Source: Bin87 sp965261195 (lineage in GTDB: Bacteria; Chloroflexota; Dehalococcoidia; Lucifugimonadales; UBA3495). From it: a DNA stretch of 64,000 nucleotides. Made by a program: the position numbers and the translations under genes. The stretch spans positions 2,790,001 to 2,854,000 of the forward strand of contig OZ253455.1 of NCBI GenBank assembly GCA_965261195.1, in the 5' to 3' direction. Below are positions 16,377 through 23,283 of this stretch, one piece after another. How positions within the stretch are numbered: the first letter of the stretch is position 1; every line of letters begins with the position of its first letter. The notes beneath the pieces were generated by a model, which saw nothing but the letters and a program-made list of their open reading frames with translations, ran no database searches and was not told the DNA's origin.

Positions 16377-17160
16377 CCAGATGAGAGCGGCGGTGAAGTG
16401 CAGGAAGCCCAGGTATCTGGTGTCCAGCTTCTCAAACCGGGAGAAGATCCGGCGATAGTGCTTGATCTTGTTGATGAAGCATTCCACCAGATGACGCTCC
16501 CGGTACAGATGCCGGTCATAGTCGGCGGGTGCCTTGCGGTTCGAGCGGGGCGGAATGACCGGCATCATACCCAGTTCCAGGATGTGTCGGCGGAACTCCT
16601 GGGCATCGTACCCTTTGTCGGCCAGTACGTGCTCGCCAGCATAACCGGCGATCAACTCCTCCGCCTGGGGTGATGTCGTGCTGTTGTCCTCCGGTCAGTA
16701 TGAATCGCAAGGGGTTGCCCAAGCCGTCCACGCTCACGTGAATCTTGGTGCTGAACCCGCCGCGGCTCCGGCCCAGGGCCTGGGCCGCCTGGCCACCCTT
16801 TTTGGGGGAGCTCCCGCCGCGCAAGGGTGCGCCCGGACCACCGTGCTGTCAATGATCAGGTATTCCAGATCCGCGTCGTCGCAGAAATGTTGATGCATTT
16901 GGGCCCAGACGCCTTGGTCAGTCCAACGGGCGAATCGTTTATAGACGCTGTTCCAGTTCCCGTATTCGGCTGGCAGCAGTCGCCATTGGGCCCCAGAGCG
17001 GTTAATCCATAAGACGGCCTCGACAAAACGCCGGCAATCCGCTTCCTGGCCAACGTACACGCCAGTGCAACCACGCAAGAAATCGAGCATCCTGGCCCAC
17101 TGTTCTGGTGATAATCTGATGTTTGACATACAGCCATTATAATGAAATGTCAACAGAACC
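16353..17160. mobile_element. IS5-family insertion sequence (808 bp)
   Basis: Perfect 18-bp terminal inverted repeats: GGTTCTGTTGACATTTCA at 16353-16370 and its complement at 17143-17160. A duplicated TA flanks both sides (16351-16352 and 17161-17162) within CTAG, matching the short target duplication of the IS427/IS1031 groups. One transposase region is on the minus strand. Removing the element plus one TA restores a longer HEPN reading frame, which confirms the boundaries. Confidence 0.95.
16368..17129 (-). pseudogene. IS5-family transposase, frameshifted
   Basis: The N-terminal frame starts at ATG 17129 (MSNIRLSPEQW) and carries the DUF4096-type helix domain and the first catalytic Asp (YLIIDSTVVRAH). 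Near the CCCAAAAAGGG run (about 16796-16808) translation must shift to continue into GGQAAQALGRSRGGFSTKIHV; this is the usual programmed frameshift site of this group. A second shift at the CCCC run 16667-16670 returns the frame so that AEELIAGYAGEHVLADKGYDA (second Asp) and HLVECFINKIKHYRR (Glu) can be read. This second break looks like a one-base insertion, so the transposase is probably dead unless it is a sequencing error. Confidence 0.85.
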
Positions 17161-17273
17161 TAGGCTTTACGGACGCAGAGTTGGCGGTTACCCTACCCGA
17201 AATACCGATCTAGCACTTGCGGACGTCCCATTTGCATCCGGCAACTGCGACTCACACAACAGGAGGCCACACT

Positions 17274-17861
17274 ATGGTAGCAGTCAAGTATTCATTGGAA
17301 GATTTTGTGCATGAGATGGAGGAGCTGCTGCAGAGTCAGCCGAACCAGGAAAAGATTTTTGATAAGGGTTCTGATTCTCTGGCCCGGCTGGTGGGCAATC
17401 CTGATGCGATTCCCGAACGATTCCAACAGCCGGTGGGTGAAGGTCGGCGCGCCAATCATGGCTCCTGGCTGCTGCATCACAACCCGGAAAGCGGGCTGCT
17501 GGTAACCTCGGTAGTCTGGGGCCCTGGCGACCATGCGGCTCCCCACGACCATCGCACCTGGGGCATGATTGGCGTGATGGACAACCTGCTCACCGAGACC
17601 CGTTTCCGCCGCGTCGATGACCACAGCCGGGATGATTGGGCGCAGCTGGAACAGGATCGGTCGGCCACCGTCAAGCCGGGCGAAGTCAGCCTGCTGATTC
17701 CCGAGGTGGACGAAATTCACCAGATGGACAACTTCACCGACCGGCCCACCGTGGAGGTTCACGTCTACGGACACGACCTGCGCGGCCTGGAGCGGGTGCG
17801 CTACGACCTGGAAACCGGCGCCATCAAGCAGATGATGACTGACAAGTACGACAACTGCTAG
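17274..17861 (+). CDS. Cysteine dioxygenase-family (cupin) thiol dioxygenase
   Basis: 195 residues from ATG 17274, which has AGGAGG seven bases upstream. Cupin of the cysteine dioxygenase type: metal ligands H91 and H93 in PHDHRTWGMIGV and H149 in DEIHQMDN, in the spacing of CDO/COG5553 enzymes. The C-terminal EVHVYGHDLRGLERVRYD strand is typical. It is expected to use ferrous iron and O2 to oxidise a thiol (cysteine, 3-mercaptopropionate or similar) to a sulfinate. The rhodanese and sulfite-oxidase-like genes within 7 kb suggest a sulfur-oxidation context. The substrate is not readable. Confidence 0.82.
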   Translation: MVAVKYSLEDFVHEMEELLQSQPNQEKIFDKGSDSLARLVGNPDAIPERFQQPVGEGRRANHGSWLLHHNPESGLLVTSVVWGPGDHAAPHDHRTWGMIGVMDNLLTETRFRRVDDHSRDDWAQLEQDRSATVKPGEVSLLIPEVDEIHQMDNFTDRPTVEVHVYGHDLRGLERVRYDLETGAIKQMMTDKYDNC

Positions 17862-17915
17862 CGGCTTGGCTATCGCAAGAAGGCGACTGCCGGCGTAGCC
17901 ATTGGCAGTGAGCGG

Positions 17916-18167
17916 ATGAACGACTACAGTCAGTCCCATTCCATATTAGACATCCCACCAGAGCGACGGCGAACTTATGCCGCGCTGTTCATCATGTTCA
18001 GCCTGATCGGCTATGGGGTCGTAATTCGGCTATGGGATCGTAATATGGAACGCGACTACTACAAACAGCCCGGCTGTGAGTTCCACGCCGTCGGCCCTAT
18101 ACTACGTTATGGCCGGCGGCGCAATCGCTCACGGCGCCGCGTTGGGTCTAACACTGGTCACCGCTGA
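17916..18167 (+). CDS. Small single-pass membrane protein (uncertain)
   Basis: 83 residues from ATG 17916. One hydrophobic helix (AALFIMFSLIGYGVVI) follows a charged N-terminus (PPERRRTY); the C-terminal part is Arg-rich and overlaps the next gene in another frame, which argues that only the first 50 residues are meaningful. It might be an intact small gene or the displaced 5' end of the following one. No homology recognised. Confidence 0.4.
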   Translation: MNDYSQSHSILDIPPERRRTYAALFIMFSLIGYGVVIRLWDRNMERDYYKQPGCEFHAVGPILRYGRRRNRSRRRVGSNTGHR

Positions 18168-18372
18168 AATCATCGGGGGCATTATGGTAATCGCAGACTA
18201 CCTGCGCGAAAAAATGCGAGAAAGACGCTTGAAACAGACAGAACGTGATTTTGGCAAAGGCAGAGCTCAAGCCAATGCCGAATGGCGAGCCTGGAACGAA
18301 CGCCGCCGGGCCGCCGAACGGCTGGGGCAAGAGTTCTCAGAAACCCCGCCCGACGGCAACGACTTGCCTTAA
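18076..18372 (+). CDS. Small membrane protein with charged helical tail
   Basis: 98 residues from GTG 18076, or 87 from ATG 18109. A hydrophobic segment (MAGGAIAHGAALGLTLVTAEIIGGIMVIADYL) precedes a strongly charged helix (REKMRERRLKQTERDFGKGR, then NAEWRAWNERRRAAERLG) that should be cytoplasmic and coiled-coil-like. Similar small proteins with NAEWRAWNERRR-type tails are, to my recollection, frequent in Chloroflexota; their function is unknown. It lies between the thiol dioxygenase and rhodanese genes. Confidence 0.6.
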   Translation: MSSTPSALYYVMAGGAIAHGAALGLTLVTAEIIGGIMVIADYLREKMRERRLKQTERDFGKGRAQANAEWRAWNERRRAAERLGQEFSETPPDGNDLP

Positions 18373-18407
18373 TAAACCGGCAACAATAGCACGATGGAGA
18401 TGTCCTG

Positions 18408-20027
18408 ATGGCCCAACCCATTACGCCCGCCCAACTGGATGAAATGTTCAACGGCTCCGCTCCTTTTGCGCTGGTTGATGTGCGCGAACCGGGCGAGTAC
18501 AACGCCAGCCATATTCCCGGCAGCAGCCTCATACCCCGCCGGATGCTGGAGTTTGACCTGCCGGTGGCGGTGCCCCATCCGTCATCCCTGACGGTGCTTT
18601 GCGACGACGACGGCCAGCGGGTGTCTCGAGCCGTGGAGACTGTGGAGGCAATGGGTTATTCCAACGTGGCCTGGCTGGACGGCGGCGTGAACCGCTGGAT
18701 GAGCCTGGACTATCCCACCGAGTGGGGCGTGAACGTGCCCAGCAAGGATTTTGGTGAGCAGGTGGAAGTGGTGCATCACGTCCCTGAGATTGATGCCATC
18801 GAGCTGCGCGCCCGGATGGACCGGGGCGACCAGATGGTGATTCTGGACACGCGCACGCCGGAGGAATACCGGCGCTTTTGCATCCCCGGCGGCCAGAGTC
18901 TGCCGGGTGGCGAGCTGGCGCTCCGCATCACCGACGTTACCGCTGACCTCGACCCTGACACTACGGTGGTAGTCAACTGCGCTGGCCGCACGCGGAGCAT
19001 CATTGGCACTCGCATTTTGCAGCGCATGGGTCTGGACCGTGAAATCGTGGGCCTGAAGAATGGCACGTCGGGTTGGGTGCTGGCCGGCTACGAGCTGGAA
19101 TCCGGCGCCGACCGGGACGAACTGCCGTCGGTTTCATCCGCCGGACAGGACGCGGCCGAAGCCTACGCTGACCGCTGCGCCGTCGAGGACGGCGTGCAGT
19201 ATCTGAACGTGGCGGGTCTGGAAAAATTGGCGGAACGCAGCCGCACCGAGAGCGTCTATTTCATCGACGTCCGCACCGCCGAAGAGTATGGCGCAGGACA
19301 CATCCCCGGCTTTCGCTGGTTCCCCGGCGGGCAGTGCGTGCAGCGCAGCGATGACGTGGCTGTCGTGAAGAACGCACCCATCGTGTTTTGCTGCGACGGC
19401 AAGGCCAGGGCCATCCTCACCGGCTCCTGGTATCGGCAGCTCGGCTACGGCGAGGTGTACGCGCTGGACGGCGGCACGGCGGCCTGGACTGCCGCCGGCA
19501 AGTCGCTGGAATCGGGCAGCAACGTGGGCGCGCGGTTCGATGGCTCCATCGGCGGCGCTGGTGAACCCGGCCTGGTTGCCGCCGCTCGCAACTCGGTGCC
19601 GGCCACCACACCGGAAGAGATACAGGGCAACGCCCCGGATGCGATCCTGTTCGTTGATACCAGCCAGGATTTCTCGCGCGGCCATGTGCCCGGCGCGAAG
19701 TGGGTTCCCCGCGGTTGGCTGGAATGGCAGGTATCCGAGCACGTGGCGTCGCCGGATGCCCGGGTAGTGGTGACCTGCGGCGATGGGCAGCAATCATTGC
19801 TGGCAGCGGCAACGCTGCGGTCGATGGGCTATGCCAACGCGTCGGCAATGACCGGCGGGATGGCGGCGTGGCGGTCAGCCGGATTGCCGCTGGAAACCGG
19901 TTTGTCCGGCGTGATGCGGACGCCGGCTGACGTGGTGTTCAGCGGCCCGGATCGCACGTATGCCGATATGCAGAACTACCTGCGGTGGGAAGAGCAGCTC
20001 GGCGACAAGTACGCGGCCGCAGACTGA
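18408..20027 (+). CDS. Four-domain rhodanese (sulfurtransferase)
   Basis: 539 residues made of four rhodanese domains, at about 1-105, 125-225, 265-370 and 395-500. Each keeps a cysteine at the active-site loop: VLCDDDGQRVSR, VNCAGRTRSI, FCCDGKARA and VTCGDGQQS. Each also has the DVR/DTR-EEY-HIPG hallmark, although domain 4 is degenerate (DTSQDFSRGHVPG). Rhodaneses move sulfane sulfur between thiols or to cyanide or sulfite. Soluble, no signal peptide. Start ATG 18408 with GGAGATGTCCTG upstream. It lies between a thiol dioxygenase and, further on, a sulfite-oxidase-like enzyme. Confidence 0.93.
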   Translation: MAQPITPAQLDEMFNGSAPFALVDVREPGEYNASHIPGSSLIPRRMLEFDLPVAVPHPSSLTVLCDDDGQRVSRAVETVEAMGYSNVAWLDGGVNRWMSLDYPTEWGVNVPSKDFGEQVEVVHHVPEIDAIELRARMDRGDQMVILDTRTPEEYRRFCIPGGQSLPGGELALRITDVTADLDPDTTVVVNCAGRTRSIIGTRILQRMGLDREIVGLKNGTSGWVLAGYELESGADRDELPSVSSAGQDAAEAYADRCAVEDGVQYLNVAGLEKLAERSRTESVYFIDVRTAEEYGAGHIPGFRWFPGGQCVQRSDDVAVVKNAPIVFCCDGKARAILTGSWYRQLGYGEVYALDGGTAAWTAAGKSLESGSNVGARFDGSIGGAGEPGLVAAARNSVPATTPEEIQGNAPDAILFVDTSQDFSRGHVPGAKWVPRGWLEWQVSEHVASPDARVVVTCGDGQQSLLAAATLRSMGYANASAMTGGMAAWRSAGLPLETGLSGVMRTPADVVFSGPDRTYADMQNYLRWEEQLGDKYAAAD

Positions 20028-20041
20028 CCCCTGCTCCTAAT

Positions 20042-20077
20042 CCCCTCTCCCTTGATGGGAGAGGGCTGGGGTGAGGG
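20042..20077 (+). repeat. Dispersed palindromic repeat, copy A
   Basis: CCCCTCTCCC-TTGAT-GGGAGAGGG followed by CTGGGGTGAGGG. Related copies occur at 31189-31224, 40667-40703 (opposite orientation) and, degenerate, 45773-45812, always between genes. Here it lies just after the rhodanese stop and could act as a terminator hairpin. Confidence 0.85.
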
Positions 20078-20090
20078 TGAACTCGCTGAG

Positions 20091-20342
20091 CTACCCCTCC
20101 CCTTCGACCGGCACGATGTCGCTTTCTTCAGGGTTGGTGTCGATGCGCAGGGTTTGGACAATACGGTTGTAGGACGATTCGGTGTCGTGGGAGTCTGCCA
20201 CGTGCCGGGTGGACGCATCTTCGGCGCGGCGCCGGTCGTCAAAAATGTCATACCAGCCGCATTCGGAACAATCTGCCCGCCACTCGGTGCGGGCAGTGGG
20301 CACCTGCTCGGTAATCTCCACGATGATATGCAGCGTGGTCAT
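20091..20342 (-). CDS. Small protein with possible zinc site
   Basis: 83 residues; ATG 20340-20342 has AGGAG six bases upstream, which supports a real gene. The middle carries CSECGWYDIFDDRRRAEDAS then RHVADSH: two cysteines (CxxC) and two histidines spaced as in a C2H2-like zinc fold. The N-terminus reads MTTLHIIVEITEQ. I do not recognise the family. It is transcribed against the rhodanese and away from the restriction-modification genes. Confidence 0.6.
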   Translation of the reverse strand: MTTLHIIVEITEQVPTARTEWRADCSECGWYDIFDDRRRAEDASTRHVADSHDTESSYNRIVQTLRIDTNPEESDIVPVEGEG

Positions 20343-20445
20343 CAGAATCTCCTCGTGCGGCGTTGGACTGCAAACCGACGCCGTTGCTCTATAACAGGTT
20401 GTGAAATAGTGACAGACCGCCCTAGTCGGTACCAGTTTTCCCCTT

Positions 20446-20468
20446 TATAATCCTAATGCAATAGGATT
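20446..20468 (+). promoter_or_regulatory. -10 box with overlapping inverted repeat before RM operon
   Basis: TATAAT at 20446-20451 is a perfect -10 hexamer; no good -35 is seen. Overlapping it is AATCCTA-ATGCAA-TAGGATT (20449-20468), a perfect 7-bp inverted repeat across the expected transcription start. This is where a repressor would sit. It precedes the methyltransferase ATG by 42 bases. No controller protein gene is visible nearby, so the methyltransferase itself or an outside regulator would have to bind. Confidence 0.5.
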
Positions 20469-20509
20469 GCAGGCAGCCTATTCCATCGGATGTGAGATTA
20501 TTACGGGAA

Positions 20510-21358
20510 ATGAAAACGCTCGATCACATAGCTAAACCCAAAGCCCCGCCCATCAAAATGCAGGGCATTAAAACGAAATTGGTGCCGTTCATCGGGAGCC
20601 ATATCGATTGGGATTGGCGAGGGCGCTGGATAGAGCCATTCCTCGGGTCGGGAGCGGTGCTGCTGAACGTGCGGCCTCCGAAGGCGCTGGTTTCGGACTC
20701 ATGCAGACATATCATAAATTTTTACAAGGCATTGCAAAGCGAGTGCATTACCGCCGCAGGGGTGCGGGATTACCTACAGTACGAGGGCGCGCGTTTATTG
20801 TCTGAAGGTGATGCCAGATATTACTACATTCGGGAGCGGTTTAACGACACGGAAAATCCGTTGGATTTCTTGTTCCTTAATCGCGCCTGTTTCAATGGAC
20901 TGCTACGGTTTAACCAACGAGGCAAATTCAATACTCCCTTCTGCCGTAAGCCTGAACGTTTTCGGCCGGCTTACATCACAAAGATTTGCAACCAGGTCCA
21001 ATGGACTGTCGAAGCGATCCAAGCCGGAGACTGGGAGTTTGTGGTAGCTGACTGGCGCGACGTGTTAGTCAATGTAGAAGAAACCGATTTCATATACGCG
21101 GATCCGCCTTACCTGGGTCGTCATACGGATTATTACAACCGATGGGACGAAATGGATGCCTTTGAGCTGGCGGAGACGCTGAAGCGTTTACCCTGCAAGT
21201 TTTTGTATTCAATGTGGGTGCAGAACAAATTCCGCAGCAACACCAGACTGTTTGATTGGTTTGAAGGCTACGAGATTGCAACGTTTTCCCACTATTACCA
21301 CGTTGGCTCTACGGAATCTTTGAGACATGCAATCGAAGAAGGACTGGTAATTGGATGA
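20510..21358 (+). CDS. DNA adenine N6-methyltransferase, M.EcoRV/Dam type
   Basis: 282 residues from ATG 20510 (GTG 20492 in frame is possible). Class alpha N6-adenine methyltransferase of the Dam family: motif X region KTKLVPFIGSHI, AdoMet motif I WIEPFLGSGAVLLNV, the Dam-like segment FLFLNRACFNGLLRFNQRGKFN, and catalytic motif IV FIYADPPYLG. The last four bases overlap the start of an EcoRV-like endonuclease gene, so its job is to protect the cognate site, predicted to be GATATC. The gene is visibly AT-richer than its surroundings, as expected for a recently acquired RM system. Confidence 0.9.
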   Translation: MKTLDHIAKPKAPPIKMQGIKTKLVPFIGSHIDWDWRGRWIEPFLGSGAVLLNVRPPKALVSDSCRHIINFYKALQSECITAAGVRDYLQYEGARLLSEGDARYYYIRERFNDTENPLDFLFLNRACFNGLLRFNQRGKFNTPFCRKPERFRPAYITKICNQVQWTVEAIQAGDWEFVVADWRDVLVNVEETDFIYADPPYLGRHTDYYNRWDEMDAFELAETLKRLPCKFLYSMWVQNKFRSNTRLFDWFEGYEIATFSHYYHVGSTESLRHAIEEGLVIG

Positions 21359-22083
21359 AACAGCATATTCTGAATTTCCTCGCTAATCTGGAAAACGGGT
21401 ATGGCGTATGTGGAATCGTTGACCGACTCGGACGCGTATATCCGTTGGGGTCTGACACCAAAGTGCTGAGCACCATTTTCGAGATCATCGCCCGCCGCTC
21501 CGTGATTTCATATGCCCATCTAAATAGACTGTCGGTGTATGAACCAACGAAGCAAAATTACTATCCTGATTTTACGTTGGCTGTAGACCGAAATGATCAG
21601 CGCAAAATCGCCATAGATGTCAAAACAACCTACAAAGACCATCCAGACGAGCGCTTCTCATACACGTTAGGGGGATACACCAGCTTTTTGAGGAATCCTA
21701 CGAAGAACATACTATTCCCTTACGACGAATACCATCAGCACTGGGTAATTGGTTTTGTATACCGGCGTGTTGCTCTAACCGATGACGACGCAAATATCAT
21801 TTATTCCACCGGTGACGTGGCCGACATTCCAGTTCCGTTCACCGACGTTGAGGTTTTTGTGCAGGAAAAATGGCGCATCGCCGGTGATAAAGCGGGAAGT
21901 GGAAACACTACAAATATCGGTAGCATTAGGGGTGAGCTAGTGGATTTTGAGCAGGGAAACGGGGTTTTTGAGTCGGAACCTGAATTCCTGGAATATTGGC
22001 GCGGTTACGCGCGAACCGCCGCTGAGCGGGCGAATTCCTACAGCGACATTGCGAGATTCCGGGCTCTGCATCAGGTTAAGTAA
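21355..22083 (+). CDS. Type II restriction endonuclease, EcoRV homologue
   Basis: 242 residues, about the length of EcoRV (about 245). It aligns by eye along the whole length with the EcoRV sequence I recall. Shared segments: VCGI, YPLGSDTKVLSTIFE (Glu43), the catalytic core PDFTL (Asp72) and AIDVK (Asp88, Lys90), LGGYTSF-RN-TKNI, and the recognition loop AGSGNTTNIGS, then EFL-YWR-Y-RT. Conserved catalytic and base-contacting residues predict blunt cleavage of GATATC. The ATG overlaps the methyltransferase stop (ATGA). Base composition is AT-rich. GATATC occurs in this window (for example at 42489, 50565 and 50991), so methylation is needed. Confidence 0.93.
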   Translation: MKQHILNFLANLENGYGVCGIVDRLGRVYPLGSDTKVLSTIFEIIARRSVISYAHLNRLSVYEPTKQNYYPDFTLAVDRNDQRKIAIDVKTTYKDHPDERFSYTLGGYTSFLRNPTKNILFPYDEYHQHWVIGFVYRRVALTDDDANIIYSTGDVADIPVPFTDVEVFVQEKWRIAGDKAGSGNTTNIGSIRGELVDFEQGNGVFESEPEFLEYWRGYARTAAERANSYSDIARFRALHQVK

Positions 22084-22230
22084 ACCGTATCCCGTTGTTG
22101 TACCCGTAACTGTTCAGACTTGCGGGGATCTACGGGCCTTCCGGCCTCTCGCAGAGGGGCAGCCAAGCATGGAATTTGCTTTGCAAGCCGACCCCGTCCC
22201 CTCAAACGTGAACTGTTACTTGTACCCGAT

Positions 22231-22318
22231 CCGCTTGCCCACATTGCCCCGGCGCAGGAAACTTACCCAGGGCCGGCGGAGTCTTGCCGGCCAGCAAAAC
22301 CCAGGACGCGATGGCGCT
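22231..22318 (+). repeat. Diverged leader-like repeat, copy 1 (no gene attached)
   Basis: About 80 percent identical by eye to 23195-23283. Shared: CCGCTTGCCCACATTGCC at the 5' end, then GGAAAC, a GGCCGGC / GCCGGCC hairpin (7 bp), CCCAGGA and CGATG-CGCT at the 3' end. Copy 2 ends at the start codon of the molybdoenzyme, but this copy is followed by no open frame and by the 3' end of a minus-strand Uma2 gene. It fills most of the 256-base gap 22084-22339. Confidence 0.8.
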
Positions 22319-22339
22319 GATAATGACAGAGGTGACGGG

Positions 22340-23062
22340 CTAGAGGTTTTGCAGGCGTCGGAGTTCGGCTTGGAGTTGGCGGGCTTTGGTTTCAGCGGCT
22401 AAACGGGCGGCGGCTTCGGCGTCGCGCTCGGCTTCGGCGGCTTGTTGAGCCTCGGCTAACTCTTCGTGCGTTAAGAGGTAACGCCTCGCCACCGGGTCGT
22501 ACCAGCGCAGTTGGCCGTATTCCCAGCAAAGGGCCAGGTTCAGTATCTCGCTGTGGCCCCAGTACATATCGTCGTTCACCTTGTTGATGGTGATGGGCTG
22601 GTACGTCCCATCCGCCAGGCGGTCGCCAGCCAGCTGAGCGCGGTGGTAGCGTCCGCCAGAGGAGTCAAAGCGCCAGTATTCCGGCACTCTGTAGGCGGCG
22701 TAGCCCTCCCGCTTGCGGTTTTCGTCATTGCGACCGGTACTCGGCGAGGCTATTTCCAGCACGAAGTCGGGGGGCTTGCCCCGCTCATTGATGGCGTAGC
22801 CCCGCTGGGCGATGACCTGCTCCCGGTCAACGTTGAAGGCTATCAGCAGGTCGGGTATCAGGGTGCCGGCGCCTTGGCCGGGGTGCCAGGCTACGGGCGT
22901 TTCGCCGATGATAACGATGGTCGGAGATATGCCAAAATGCAATCGCAGCGCGGTAGGGTGGCCCGGTTCATACAGGAAGAGAGGGTTTTCCATATCGTCC
23001 CTGGAGGGCATTTCGGGGAACTGGCTGACCGATTGGGCCGGCGCAACGGGTTTGGTGGTCAT
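22340..23062 (-). CDS. Uma2-family (DUF820) putative endonuclease with coiled-coil tail
   Basis: 240 residues. PD-(D/E)XK-like Uma2 fold: AGTLIPDLLIAFNVD (first Asp), PPDFVLEIASPST (Asp-x3-Glu), then a Lys/Arg-rich NRKREGYAAYRVPEYWRFD. The C-terminal 45 residues are a charged Ala/Glu/Arg helix (EELAEAQQAAEAERDAEAAA and onward), predicted coiled coil. Uma2 proteins are very numerous in Chloroflexota and Cyanobacteria; their biological role is unproven. It stands alone, opposite to the flanking genes. Confidence 0.88.
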   Translation of the reverse strand: MTTKPVAPAQSVSQFPEMPSRDDMENPLFLYEPGHPTALRLHFGISPTIVIIGETPVAWHPGQGAGTLIPDLLIAFNVDREQVIAQRGYAINERGKPPDFVLEIASPSTGRNDENRKREGYAAYRVPEYWRFDSSGGRYHRAQLAGDRLADGTYQPITINKVNDDMYWGHSEILNLALCWEYGQLRWYDPVARRYLLTHEELAEAQQAAEAERDAEAAARLAAETKARQLQAELRRLQNL

Positions 23063-23194
23063 AGGGGGCCTCGGCTGGCGGCGGCAGGATGGGGATGGAT
23101 GGGGCTGGCTGGCCGGGTTATTATACGCCGCGACACGGAGCGGGGGCTACGGCGGCGGGATTCCTCGGTTACGCTCGCAATAACGTAAGACCGC

Positions 23195-23283
23195 CCGCTT
23201 GCCCACATTGCCCCGGCGTGGGAAACTGACCCTGAGCCGGCCTGGTCTGGCCGGACCGCAACTTCCCAGGAGGCGATGACGCT
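23195..23283 (+). promoter_or_regulatory. Structured leader of the molybdoenzyme gene (repeat copy 2)
   Basis: The segment ends directly at ATG 23284. It can form CCCAC/GTGGG near its 5' end, a CCGGCC/GGCCGG hairpin at 23237-23254, and alternatively TGGGAA (23219-23224) can pair with TTCCCA (23263-23268), which abuts the Shine-Dalgarno AGGAGG. Two mutually exclusive folds beside the ribosome site suggest cis regulation. It does not match any riboswitch consensus I know. A diverged copy lies at 22231-22318. Confidence 0.5.
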
